Of a stretch of DNA of 64,000 nt, positions 9,951-17,904 are shown one piece after another (the stretch's first letter is position 1; each line of letters begins with the position of its first letter). Source of the DNA: Phycisphaeraceae bacterium (lineage in GTDB: Bacteria > Planctomycetota > Phycisphaerae > Phycisphaerales > UBA1924); assembly GCA_019636515.1 (NCBI GenBank), contig JAHBXI010000002.1, forward strand, positions 434,001-498,000. Direction: 5' to 3'. The translations under genes were made by a program, and so were the position numbers. Under the pieces are notes generated by a model. That model saw nothing but the letters and a program-made list of their open reading frames with translations, was not told where the DNA came from and did not search any database.

Positions 9951-10849
9951 ACTCGCCCGTTGTCAAGCCCGCCCCGAGACCCTCGATCGATGGACCAAAG
10001 CCCATGAACAGCGTTCCTCCGTCGATCCCGGGGGCCGGGTTGCCTTCCTCGGAGTCCGACGCGGCCGTTTCGGTCGGGTCGGTCACAAGGCCCGTCAAGG
10101 CCGAGGCGGTGGGCCTGAGTTTTCACTACGGGACGGCCCAGGCGCTCGATGATGTGAGCCTTCGATTCCACGAGCGTGCGATCACGGCCCTCATCGGGCC
10201 TTCGGGCTGCGGCAAGACGACGCTGCTTCGGTGCTTCAACCGGATGCACGACCTCTACCCCGGAAACAGGTACTCGGGTCGCATTGTGCTGTACCCCGAT
10301 GGGATCAATATCGTGTCCAGGGAGATCGATCCGATCGGCCTGCGGATGCGGATCAGCATGGTCTTCCAGAAGCCAAACCCGTTCCCCAAGTCGATCTTCG
10401 AGAACGTGGCGTACGGGCTGCGGCTGCGCGGGGTGCGATCCCGGTCGGAACTCGACGCCCGGGTCGAGGCGGCGTTGCGCGACGCCGCGCTGTTCGACGA
10501 GGTCAAAGACCGCCTCCGCAAGCCGGGGTACGACCTCTCCGGCGGGCAGCAGCAGCGGCTGTGCATCGCCCGGGCGCTGGCGATCGAGCCCGAAGTCCTG
10601 CTGCTCGACGAGCCTACGTCGGCCCTGGACCCGATCGCCACCGCGCGGATCGAGGAACTGATCGTGGAACTCAAACGCCGCGTGACGATCATCATCGTGA
10701 CGCACAACATGCAGCAGGCGGCACGGATCAGCGATTTCACGGCCTTCATGTACCTGGGAAGGCTGGTCGAGACCGGTTCGACCGCGGAGATTTTCCAGAA
10801 CCCGCGCCGCAAGGAAACCGAGGATTACGTGACCGGCCGTTTCGGTTGA
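9944..10849 (+). CDS. pstB: Phosphate ABC transporter ATP-binding protein
   Basis: ATPase that powers PstCA. Walker A 'GPSGCGKTT' lies at residues 85-93, the ABC signature 'LSGGQQQR' near 198, Walker B '[12 protein letters not shown]' and the H-loop 'IIVTHNM' follow. GTG 9944 has a strong GGAGG seven bases upstream and overlaps pstA; ATG 10004 is the alternative and would remove 20 residues. Compared with typical PstB of about 255 residues, the protein has about 45 extra N-terminal residues rich in Pro and Ser. No phoU follows here; the phoU-like gene is about 12 kb downstream. Confidence 0.95.
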   Translation: MVNSPVVKPAPRPSIDGPKPMNSVPPSIPGAGLPSSESDAAVSVGSVTRPVKAEAVGLSFHYGTAQALDDVSLRFHERAITALIGPSGCGKTTLLRCFNRMHDLYPGNRYSGRIVLYPDGINIVSREIDPIGLRMRISMVFQKPNPFPKSIFENVAYGLRLRGVRSRSELDARVEAALRDAALFDEVKDRLRKPGYDLSGGQQQRLCIARALAIEPEVLLLDEPTSALDPIATARIEELIVELKRRVTIIIVTHNMQQAARISDFTAFMYLGRLVETGSTAEIFQNPRRKETEDYVTGRFG

Positions 10850-11065
10850 TCCCCCTGCTTGTCGCGGCGGGTCGGTGGCGGATCCCGAGCCGGCGCCGCC
10901 CCCCGTTCGAGGGGGTGGCGGTCGAGATCCTTCTTTCTCGCTTCCCCGGTCACACTCGAAAGTCGCGCGAGCCGATTTGCCTATCATGACACCCGCGGCA
11001 CGGAGGCCAGGCGCCTGGCATTTTCGGTCCTTGCTCGGTGCCGCGTACCGAGGTCCCGACGCCCC

Positions 11066-13960
11066 ATGACCATTGCGCCACGAGTTCAGACGACCCCGAC
11101 GACCCCTGCCGTGAACGGATGGAACGCCGACTACCTGGACGAGCAGTACGCCCGGTTCCGCTCGGACCCGTCGTCGGTCTGTGCGGATGTCCGGGCTTTC
11201 TTCCAGGGATTTGACCTGGCGTTGTCGATGCCCCCGGCCAACGGGACGGCGACGGTTCCGAGGGCCACGGGGTCGGCCTCGGATTTTCAATCCGGCGTGG
11301 ATTCATTGATCGCGGCGTACCGGCGTCTTGGCCACATCGCGGCCCGGCTCGACCCGTTTGGTCGAGAGCCGACCCGTCCGGAGCAACTGGCCCTGTCGTA
11401 CCACGGGCTTTCGTCGTCGGATCTCGATCGTCGCGTGAGCGCGTCGATGATGAACGTCGAGGGAACGCTGACGCTTCGTGAACTGGTCGATCGTCTTGAG
11501 CGGACGTATTGCCGGACGATCGGGCTGGAGTTCACGTATATCCCTGACGCGAAGGAGCGTCAGTGGTTCCTTGACCATTTCGAGCGTCCCCAGGGGCAGG
11601 TCCCCCTGACGCGAGAGCAACGACTGGGCGTTCTCGAGCAACTGATTCGGGCCGAGGGCTTTGAACGATTCATGCAGCGCCGCTACCCGGGCGAGAAGCG
11701 ATTCAGTCTCGAGGGCGGTGAGTCGACGATTCCCACCATCAACCTCATGCTCGAAGCCGCGACCGCGCTTGGGGTTGAGGAGGTGGTCATCGGGATGGCC
11801 CACCGCGGGCGTCTCAGCGTCCTGAACAACGTGATGGGCAAGTCCTACGAGCAGATCTTCACGGAGTTCGAGGACAACTGGGAGGAGGGCTTCGCCGACG
11901 GCGGCGGAGACGTGAAGTACCACCGCGGGTACTCCGGTCAGCGGGAGTTTTCCGGACGGTCGCTCCACCTGGCCATGGCGAGCAATCCCAGTCATCTCGA
12001 GTCGGTCAACGCCGTGGTGCTCGGCCGTTGCCGGGCCAAGCAGCGTCTGCGTGGCGACAAACTCCGTCGCCGGGTGGCGCCGCTGCTTATCCACGGGGAT
12101 GCGGCCCTTCCCGGGCAGGGCGTGGTCACCGAATGCCTGAATTTCTCGCAACTGGAGGGGTACACGGTCGGGGGCGCGATCCACCTGGTCATCAACAACC
12201 TGATCGGGTTCACGACCGTTCCCGAGGATGGGCGCAGCACCCGGTACTGCACGGACGTGGCGAAGATGATCGACGCACCGGTGCTGCACGTCAACGGCGA
12301 CGACCCCGAGGCGTGTGCCGCCGCGGCCCTTCTGGCCATTCGCTACCGGCAGGAATTCCGCAAGGACGTCTTCATCGACCTGGTCTGTTTCCGAAAGTAC
12401 GGGCATAACGAGCAGGACGAGCCCAGTTTCACGCAGCCGATCCTCGCGGGCCTCATCCGCGGGCACCCGGGCGTGCTGTCCCGTTTCAAGGAGCGGCTGG
12501 TCGGGGAGGGTCAGGTCACGCAGGCCGAGATCGACGCGATCACGGGCAGGCTCAACGCCGCGCTCGAGGAGGCGCAGGCCAAGGCCAAGTCCCGCCCGTG
12601 CGACCCGACCATCGACCCCGCGGGCCAGCGCTGGAAGGGCATCACCAGCGAGTACTCCTTCGTCCCGGTCGTGACGTCGGTTCCGATCGAGGTTCTTGAC
12701 GAGGTCAGCCGGGCGATGGCGACCGTCCCCGAGGGCTTCCACGTCAACCCGAAACTCAAGGGCCTGCTCGACCAGCGCGGGTCGCTGGCACGTCCCGGCG
12801 GCACGGAGCCGAATATCTCCCACGCGGACGCCGAGCAACTGGCGATCGGGACGCTCCTGATCGAGGGGATCCCGGTCCGCCTGTCGGGGCAGGACTGCCG
12901 CCGTGGAACCTTCACGCAGCGTCACGCCGTGCTCCGCGACTTCGAGACCGGCAAGCCGTACGTCCCACTGAACAACATCCGGGAGATGGGGCTTCCCGGA
13001 AGCGGCGAAAGCGAGCCGGGCTCGATGGCTCCCGACGGCAAGACCCGCCAGGCGCGGTTCTGCGTCTACGACAGCCCGCTCTCGGAGGCTTCCGTCGTCG
13101 GGTTCGATTACGGGTACTCGCTGGCCGATCCCAGCATGCTCGTGATGTGGGAGGCGCAGTTCGGCGACTTCAACAACGGGGCCCAGGTCATGATCGACCA
13201 GTACCTGGTCTCCTCGGAGATAAAGTGGGACCGCTGGTCGGGGCTCGTGCTGCTGCTGCCGCACGGGTACGAGGGGGCCGGCCCGGAGCATTCGTCGTGC
13301 CGGATCGAGCGGTTTCTCCAGATGGCCGCCCAGGAGAACATCGAGGTGGTCGTGCCATCGACCGCCGCGCAGATGTTCCACCTCCTGCGTCGGCAGATCA
13401 AAAGATCGTTCCGCAAGCCGCTGATCGTTCCGACGCCAAAGAAGATGCTCCGCGAGTTCACCAGCCGCATCGAGGAACTGGTCACCGGGCGATTCCACGA
13501 GATCATCGACGATCCCATGTTCGCGGCCTCGGGGGGCCCTGGAGCGAAGAAGGCCGGGGCGTTCGACCGCAAGGGCGTCAAGCGGGTCGTGTTGTGCATG
13601 GGGAAGTTCTACCACGAGTTGGCCGAGCGCCGCGCCGCGCTTGGACGCGCGGATATCGCGCTGGTGCGGGTCGAGCAGTTGTACCCTCTTCATGCCGATC
13701 GGCTCCGCGAGATCCTCGCGTCGTACCCCTCCGCGGTCGAGAAGGTCTGGGCGCAGGAAGAGCCACGCAACGCCGGGGCCTGGACGCATATCTCGGACGC
13801 GGTCAAGGAGTCGCTTGGCGTTGAACTGATCTACACCGGGCGAGAGCCGTCGGCGAGCCCGGCGACGGGTTCCAAGCACCTCCATTACGCCCAGCAGGAG
13901 GCGGTGCTCGCCAAGGCCGTCGGTCCCAAGCCCAAGGGAGCCTCGAAGTCCGGACACTGA
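11066..13960 (+). CDS. sucA: 2-oxoglutarate dehydrogenase E1 component
   Basis: Thiamine-diphosphate-dependent E1 of the 2-oxoglutarate dehydrogenase complex (TCA cycle), cytoplasmic. The product is 964 residues, close to the usual 930-960. Visible family motifs include the N-terminal 'YLDEQYARFRSDP' E2-binding type helix, 'GMAHRGRLSVLNN', 'SNPSHLESVNAVVLG', 'HGDAALPGQGVV' and 'NGDDPEA', with the C-terminal transketolase-like half containing 'LLLPHGYEGAGPEHSS'. ATG 11066 was chosen because the N-terminal helix starts right after it; the frame is open 207 bases further upstream but without family-like sequence. The E2 gene follows after about 105 bp. No lipoamide dehydrogenase gene (E3) is in the window. 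Confidence 0.95.
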   Translation: MTIAPRVQTTPTTPAVNGWNADYLDEQYARFRSDPSSVCADVRAFFQGFDLALSMPPANGTATVPRATGSASDFQSGVDSLIAAYRRLGHIAARLDPFGREPTRPEQLALSYHGLSSSDLDRRVSASMMNVEGTLTLRELVDRLERTYCRTIGLEFTYIPDAKERQWFLDHFERPQGQVPLTREQRLGVLEQLIRAEGFERFMQRRYPGEKRFSLEGGESTIPTINLMLEAATALGVEEVVIGMAHRGRLSVLNNVMGKSYEQIFTEFEDNWEEGFADGGGDVKYHRGYSGQREFSGRSLHLAMASNPSHLESVNAVVLGRCRAKQRLRGDKLRRRVAPLLIHGDAALPGQGVVTECLNFSQLEGYTVGGAIHLVINNLIGFTTVPEDGRSTRYCTDVAKMIDAPVLHVNGDDPEACAAAALLAIRYRQEFRKDVFIDLVCFRKYGHNEQDEPSFTQPILAGLIRGHPGVLSRFKERLVGEGQVTQAEIDAITGRLNAALEEAQAKAKSRPCDPTIDPAGQRWKGITSEYSFVPVVTSVPIEVLDEVSRAMATVPEGFHVNPKLKGLLDQRGSLARPGGTEPNISHADAEQLAIGTLLIEGIPVRLSGQDCRRGTFTQRHAVLRDFETGKPYVPLNNIREMGLPGSGESEPGSMAPDGKTRQARFCVYDSPLSEASVVGFDYGYSLADPSMLVMWEAQFGDFNNGAQVMIDQYLVSSEIKWDRWSGLVLLLPHGYEGAGPEHSSCRIERFLQMAAQENIEVVVPSTAAQMFHLLRRQIKRSFRKPLIVPTPKKMLREFTSRIEELVTGRFHEIIDDPMFAASGGPGAKKAGAFDRKGVKRVVLCMGKFYHELAERRAALGRADIALVRVEQLYPLHADRLREILASYPSAVEKVWAQEEPRNAGAWTHISDAVKESLGVELIYTGREPSASPATGSKHLHYAQQEAVLAKAVGPKPKGASKSGH

Positions 13961-14065
13961 CCACCCCTGTACATGCCCAGCAGCCTCCCGCCATTCCCAC
14001 GGATTTCATGGCGTCCCCCGCGGTGACGGATTCCCGGCGCGGCGGGGCGACGCAGCGAGACTCGC

Positions 14066-15340
14066 ATGCCCATCGACATCGTCATTCCGACCATCGGCGA
14101 ATCGATCACCTCCGGCGTCATTGCCTCGTGGCGCAAGAAAGACGGCGAGGCCGTGCAGCGCGACGAGACGGTACTCGATCTCGAGACGGACAAGGTCACG
14201 ATGGAGATCCCCGCGCCCGCGGCGGGTGTCGTGAAGCGTCTGGCCAAGGAGGGTGACACCGTGGCCGTGGGGGCGGTGGTGGGGGTGGTTGACCCGGCGG
14301 GAGTGGCTTCCGCGCCCCCGGCGGGAAAGGCAACAGCAGAGCCAAAGCCGGCGGCGCCCGCGGCCGCTTCATCGTCCGTGGCCTCGGGTGCGGCGTCCGG
14401 CACCGCGGGTTCGGCGGTCGTGGAGACCTCGGAGACGCTCGCGACGCCCCTGGCCCGCAAGACGGCGGAGGAGCATGGGGTTGATCTTGCCACGATCAAG
14501 GGCAGTTTCGCGGGCGGGCGCATCCGTGAGAAGGACGTGCTGATCGCGGTCGGCGGATCGGCCCCTTTGCCCGGCGCGAACGGTTCGTCGGCGGCTTCAG
14601 AGGGCGGGGCCGGGCGGCGTGGCGTCACCCGTGAACGGATGTCCCCGCTCCGCCAGCGGATCGCTTCCCGGTTGGTCCAGGCCCAGCACACCGCCGCGAT
14701 GCTCACGACGTTCAACGAGTGCGACATGGGCGCGGTCATGGACCTGCGCAAGAAGCACAAGGACGAGTTCGAGAAACGCCACGGGATCGGGATGGGGTTC
14801 ATGGGCTTTTTCGTCAAGGCCGCGGCGCGGGCGCTCCGGGCATTCCCCCTGGTGAACGCCTCGATCGTCGAGGGCGCGGACGGCACGCCGGAAATCGAAC
14901 GCCACGAAGCCTGCGACATCGCGGTCGCCGTCTCGACTCCCAAGGGGCTGGTTGTGCCCGTGCTGCGCAACTGCGAGCACCTGTCGTTCGCGGCGATCGA
15001 GCGCGGCGTCAAGGACCTGGCCACCCGTGCCCGCGACGGCAAACTCGCGCTCGAGGACATGCAGGGGGGGACGTTCACGATCACCAACGGGGGCGTTTTC
15101 GGGTCGTTGATGTCGACTCCGATCCTGAACCCGCCGCAGTCGGCGATCCTGGGCATGCACACGATCAAGAACCGCCCGGCGGAGTACCCCCCCGGCAGCG
15201 GGCAGGTCGCGATCCGGCCGATGATGTACCTGGCGGTCAGTTACGATCACCGCCTTATCGACGGCGCCGAGGCCGTTCAGTTCCTGGTTACGATCAAGAA
15301 CAACATCGAGGATCCGGCAAGGCTCCTGCTGGACGTGTGA
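14066..15340 (+). CDS. sucB: Dihydrolipoyllysine succinyltransferase (E2 of 2-oxoglutarate dehydrogenase)
   Basis: Transfers the succinyl group from E1 to CoA via a lipoyl arm. Domains in order: lipoyl domain (about 1-75) with the lipoylated lysine K43 in 'ETDKVTME'; an Ala/Pro-rich linker; a peripheral-subunit-binding domain (about 130-165, '[17 protein letters not shown]'); and the C-terminal catalytic domain ending with 'SYDHRLIDG', where H395 and D399 are the catalytic residues. The 424-residue length is normal for a single-lipoyl E2. It lies downstream of sucA on the same strand and is probably co-transcribed. Confidence 0.95.
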   Translation: MPIDIVIPTIGESITSGVIASWRKKDGEAVQRDETVLDLETDKVTMEIPAPAAGVVKRLAKEGDTVAVGAVVGVVDPAGVASAPPAGKATAEPKPAAPAAASSSVASGAASGTAGSAVVETSETLATPLARKTAEEHGVDLATIKGSFAGGRIREKDVLIAVGGSAPLPGANGSSAASEGGAGRRGVTRERMSPLRQRIASRLVQAQHTAAMLTTFNECDMGAVMDLRKKHKDEFEKRHGIGMGFMGFFVKAAARALRAFPLVNASIVEGADGTPEIERHEACDIAVAVSTPKGLVVPVLRNCEHLSFAAIERGVKDLATRARDGKLALEDMQGGTFTITNGGVFGSLMSTPILNPPQSAILGMHTIKNRPAEYPPGSGQVAIRPMMYLAVSYDHRLIDGAEAVQFLVTIKNNIEDPARLLLDV

Positions 15341-15378
15341 TGCCGACTCGCGCGGCTCGGGATCATCACGGCGCGCAC

Positions 15379-15411
15379 GCGGCGGAGGATCGGACGCCGA
15401 CCCTCCGCCGC
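15379..15411. terminator. Hairpin between convergent sucB and protease genes
   Basis: Perfect 10-base inverted repeat GCGGCGGAGG/CCTCCGCCGC with a 13-base loop, 38 bases after the sucB stop. Its symmetry and position between converging genes suggest a bidirectional terminator, but there is no T-run on either side. Confidence 0.4.
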
Positions 15412-15497
15412 TCAAGGTTCATCTCGGTGTGCTCTTCACGCACTGGCGGCGTGGAGCGCCGCGTGGGCCGCGAGAGTGACCCGTCCGAGGATCCGTA

Positions 15498-16331
15498 TCA
15501 GGGCCTGCGCCGGCGAGACATGGTGATCGCGGCGATCATCGCGAGGGTGGCGGCCCCGGGCGAGGGCAACTTGTGAGCGAACGAGGCGGCCGCGTCGCCG
15601 ATGTCGTTGGCGTGTGGATTTCGGTCGAACATCACGTTCTTGTTGATCCGATGCCATCCGGTCTCAAGCACCGGGCGCATGACGTTCCCGATGATCCCGT
15701 CGATCGTGTTGTTGCCGAGGAAGTTCGTGTGATCCAGCCGGAGGGCGTGTCCGATCTCGTGCAGCGCCACGGTGATGGGGTCGAAGATGCCGATGGCTTC
15801 CCGGACCGCCGCGTTGGTCCCGACTCCCCACGTCACGAAGTTGTTGAAGACGATCTCCGCGGAAGTGGCGAAACGGGCGTCGGCCGCATCGGTTCCGGTG
15901 ATCCGGAAGAACGCGAGCACCTGCTTGGGATTGGCGGCGGGGTCGGAGTCCGGGTCCATGTTCCCGTGGGATCCGCTGACGGGCTCGAACTCGTTGTTGG
16001 CCGGGTTGGTCGGATCGATCTGCCCCATGCGCACGGTGATGGGGATGTCGCCCATGCCCGCGGCGCCGAGGTTCAGGTTCCACCCCGACCCGGTCGCGTT
16101 CCAGGACATCGCCGCGCGCTTGACCGAGTCGGAGATCGTGAACGCGGGTTCGATGGCGCCGACCGGCCGGTTGATCATGAACGCGTTGGCATCGGCCATG
16201 AAATTGAGGTGGAGCGTCCGGGCGTTGGCCTTGTAGTCCCAGTTCATGTCGAATCCCGCCAGCGCCGAGCCGGAGGCGAAGGCGACGACGGATACGACGG
16301 TGACGGACAGAGTGACAGCGGCACGGTTCAT
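15498..16331 (-). CDS. Exported metzincin-like zinc metalloprotease with PEP-CTERM-like tail
   Basis: 277-residue predicted exported protease. Residues 1-25 form a signal peptide. The zinc motif 'HEIGHALRLDH' gives ligands H191, H195 and H201 and catalytic E192, and a methionine follows in 'GNVMRP', as expected for a Met-turn. The metzincin consensus HExxHxxGxxH has Gly at position 8 of the motif; here it is Arg, which is unusual. The C-terminus 'KLPSPGAATLAMIAAITMSRRRRP' pattern (PSP motif, hydrophobic stretch, Arg cluster) fits a PEP-CTERM sorting tail. Start ATG 16331 has an AAGGA upstream. The substrate is unknown. Confidence 0.82.
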   Translation of the reverse strand: MNRAAVTLSVTVVSVVAFASGSALAGFDMNWDYKANARTLHLNFMADANAFMINRPVGAIEPAFTISDSVKRAAMSWNATGSGWNLNLGAAGMGDIPITVRMGQIDPTNPANNEFEPVSGSHGNMDPDSDPAANPKQVLAFFRITGTDAADARFATSAEIVFNNFVTWGVGTNAAVREAIGIFDPITVALHEIGHALRLDHTNFLGNNTIDGIIGNVMRPVLETGWHRINKNVMFDRNPHANDIGDAAASFAHKLPSPGAATLAMIAAITMSRRRRP

Positions 16332-16385
16332 GGCGAGGTTCCTTGCTTCGTATGGTCCGGTTGTTCTCGCATCCCACGCGGGAGG

Positions 16386-16415
16386 CGAGCGTTGCTGACA
16401 TACGAGGAACGCTCG
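16386..16415. promoter_or_regulatory. Inverted repeat upstream of the metalloprotease gene
   Basis: Perfect 8-base inverted repeat CGAGCGTT/AACGCTCG with a 14-base spacer, 55-84 bases upstream of the protease start. It could be an operator for that gene or the 3' hairpin of gpsA transcripts, which run the same way. Confidence 0.25.
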
Positions 16416-16486
16416 TTGGCGTGACGACTCACGGTGTACGAGAATAATTGTCGCGCGGCGGAACCGTTCGCGAGCGTCCGTTTGTG

Positions 16487-17596
16487 TTATCCAACCCGCT
16501 CGGCCTGCGGGTCGCGGGTCATCAGTCGCCCGATCGCCTCGATCGGGTCCATCGCCTGGAACAGCACCGCGTGTACGGCCTGGACGATCGGCATTTCCAC
16601 GCGATACCTGGCCGCGAGGTCGATGACCGAACGGGCCGTCGAGACCCCTTCCACGACCGAGGCCGACGCCGCGAGGTACTCTTCGAGCAGTCCCCCGCGG
16701 CCCAGGTGCTCCCCGCACGAGCGGTTGCGTCCCTCCGGAGAGAAGCACGACGTGGCCAGGTCGCCCAGGCCCGCGATGCCGAAAAAGGTTTCCTTGTTCG
16801 CGCCCATCGCGGATCCCAGTCGGGCGATCTCGGCCAGACCCCGGGCCAGTAGCGCGGACTTGGCGTTGTTCCCGGCGTGCAGGCCGTCGAGGATCCCCGC
16901 CGCGATCGCGATCACGTTCTTGGTTGCCCCGGCCAGTTCGACCCCCAGAACGTCCGGGTTCGTGTACACGCGGAGCCAACTGGTCGTGAACAGCGTCTGG
17001 ATCCTTCGAGCAAAGTCGGCCTCATCGCTCGCCGCCACCATGGCCGCCGGCAGACACCGGGCCAGTTCCGTGGCGATGGTCGGGCCGGAGAGGCAGGCCA
17101 TCGAGCGGGCTGGGCGGTCGGGATCGTCACGCCCGATGCCCCGCAGAACATCCTGGATAATCTGGGTTGGGCGCAGGAGCGTCCCGTTCTCGACTCCCTT
17201 GGCCACCGAGACGACCCCGGCGCCGTCCGAAACGCACGATCCCAGCCGTTCCCAGGCCGCCCGCATGAACTGAACCGGGATCGCCGAAACGACCAGGTCC
17301 GCTTCGCGGATCACCGAGACGTCGCGGTGGTGGACGTGAACGGACTCTGGCAGCGAGAATCCATCGAGCCGGGCGCTCCGGCGGCTCTGGGCAAGCCGAT
17401 CGGCCTCCTCTTCGCTGTGACCCCAGATCGAGACACGGGACGTCCGCGACGCCCTGCCGCTGGGAGCGATCCCGTGCTCCCCGGCCAGAACGCCCGCGCA
17501 CACCAGACCCATCTGGCCGATTCCCAGGATGGCCACCCTGGGCGGGGCTACGTCGCGAGTCGCGGCGTCGTCTGGGGTCGTGTTCATGGCCGTCAT
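16487..17596 (-). CDS. gpsA: NAD(P)-dependent glycerol-3-phosphate dehydrogenase
   Basis: Reduces dihydroxyacetone phosphate to sn-glycerol 3-phosphate for phospholipid synthesis. The 369-residue product opens with a Rossmann motif in 'VAILGIGQMGLVCAG', which differs from the usual GxGxWGTA of GpsA. Later signature segments are typical: 'SGPTIATELA', 'AGATKNVIAIAAGI' with the catalytic lysine, 'NNAKSALLARGLAEI' and 'GIAGLGDLATSCFS'. I placed the start at ATG 17596; ATG 17587 three codons later is equally possible. The divergent metal ATPase starts about 310 bp away. Confidence 0.9.
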   Translation of the reverse strand: MTAMNTTPDDAATRDVAPPRVAILGIGQMGLVCAGVLAGEHGIAPSGRASRTSRVSIWGHSEEEADRLAQSRRSARLDGFSLPESVHVHHRDVSVIREADLVVSAIPVQFMRAAWERLGSCVSDGAGVVSVAKGVENGTLLRPTQIIQDVLRGIGRDDPDRPARSMACLSGPTIATELARCLPAAMVAASDEADFARRIQTLFTTSWLRVYTNPDVLGVELAGATKNVIAIAAGILDGLHAGNNAKSALLARGLAEIARLGSAMGANKETFFGIAGLGDLATSCFSPEGRNRSCGEHLGRGGLLEEYLAASASVVEGVSTARSVIDLAARYRVEMPIVQAVHAVLFQAMDPIEAIGRLMTRDPQAERVG

Positions 17597-17904
17597 GGGT
17601 GCTGTATTTTCTGGGGCTTGAAGCCGTCGGGCGGAGGCCCACCGTCGATGGGTCCTCGGTACGCGATCGTTTCGGGAGATGTCAGGATATCGAGCGCGGC
17701 GGCGCGAAATCGAACACGCCCGGCGTGGATGCCGTATGCTAGTGCGAGAATTTCCGGGTTGCCCGTTCTGATTTTGTTTGTTCCCGTGCGGCCTCACGAT
17801 CGGTAGGCGGGTGGACGTGATCAAGGCCGGTGGATCTTTCGCATAGGCGGCCTCCGGGCCCTGTTTTCGGGGCATGGATGTCGGCCCTGACGGAGTTCTG
17901 GCGA
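17597..17904. other. Divergent intergenic region gpsA / P1B-ATPase
   Basis: About 308 bp that must hold both divergent promoters. The only compositional feature is a relatively AT-rich patch near 17755-17785 (TGATTTTGTTTGTT) within otherwise GC-rich DNA. I could not assign convincing -35/-10 pairs or a metal-regulator operator. Confidence 0.4.

Noticed and set aside
11303-13957. 884-codon minus-strand open frame opposite sucA
   Set aside because: Exact antisense of a clear sucA gene; no recognisable motif, Arg/Asp/Leu-biased.
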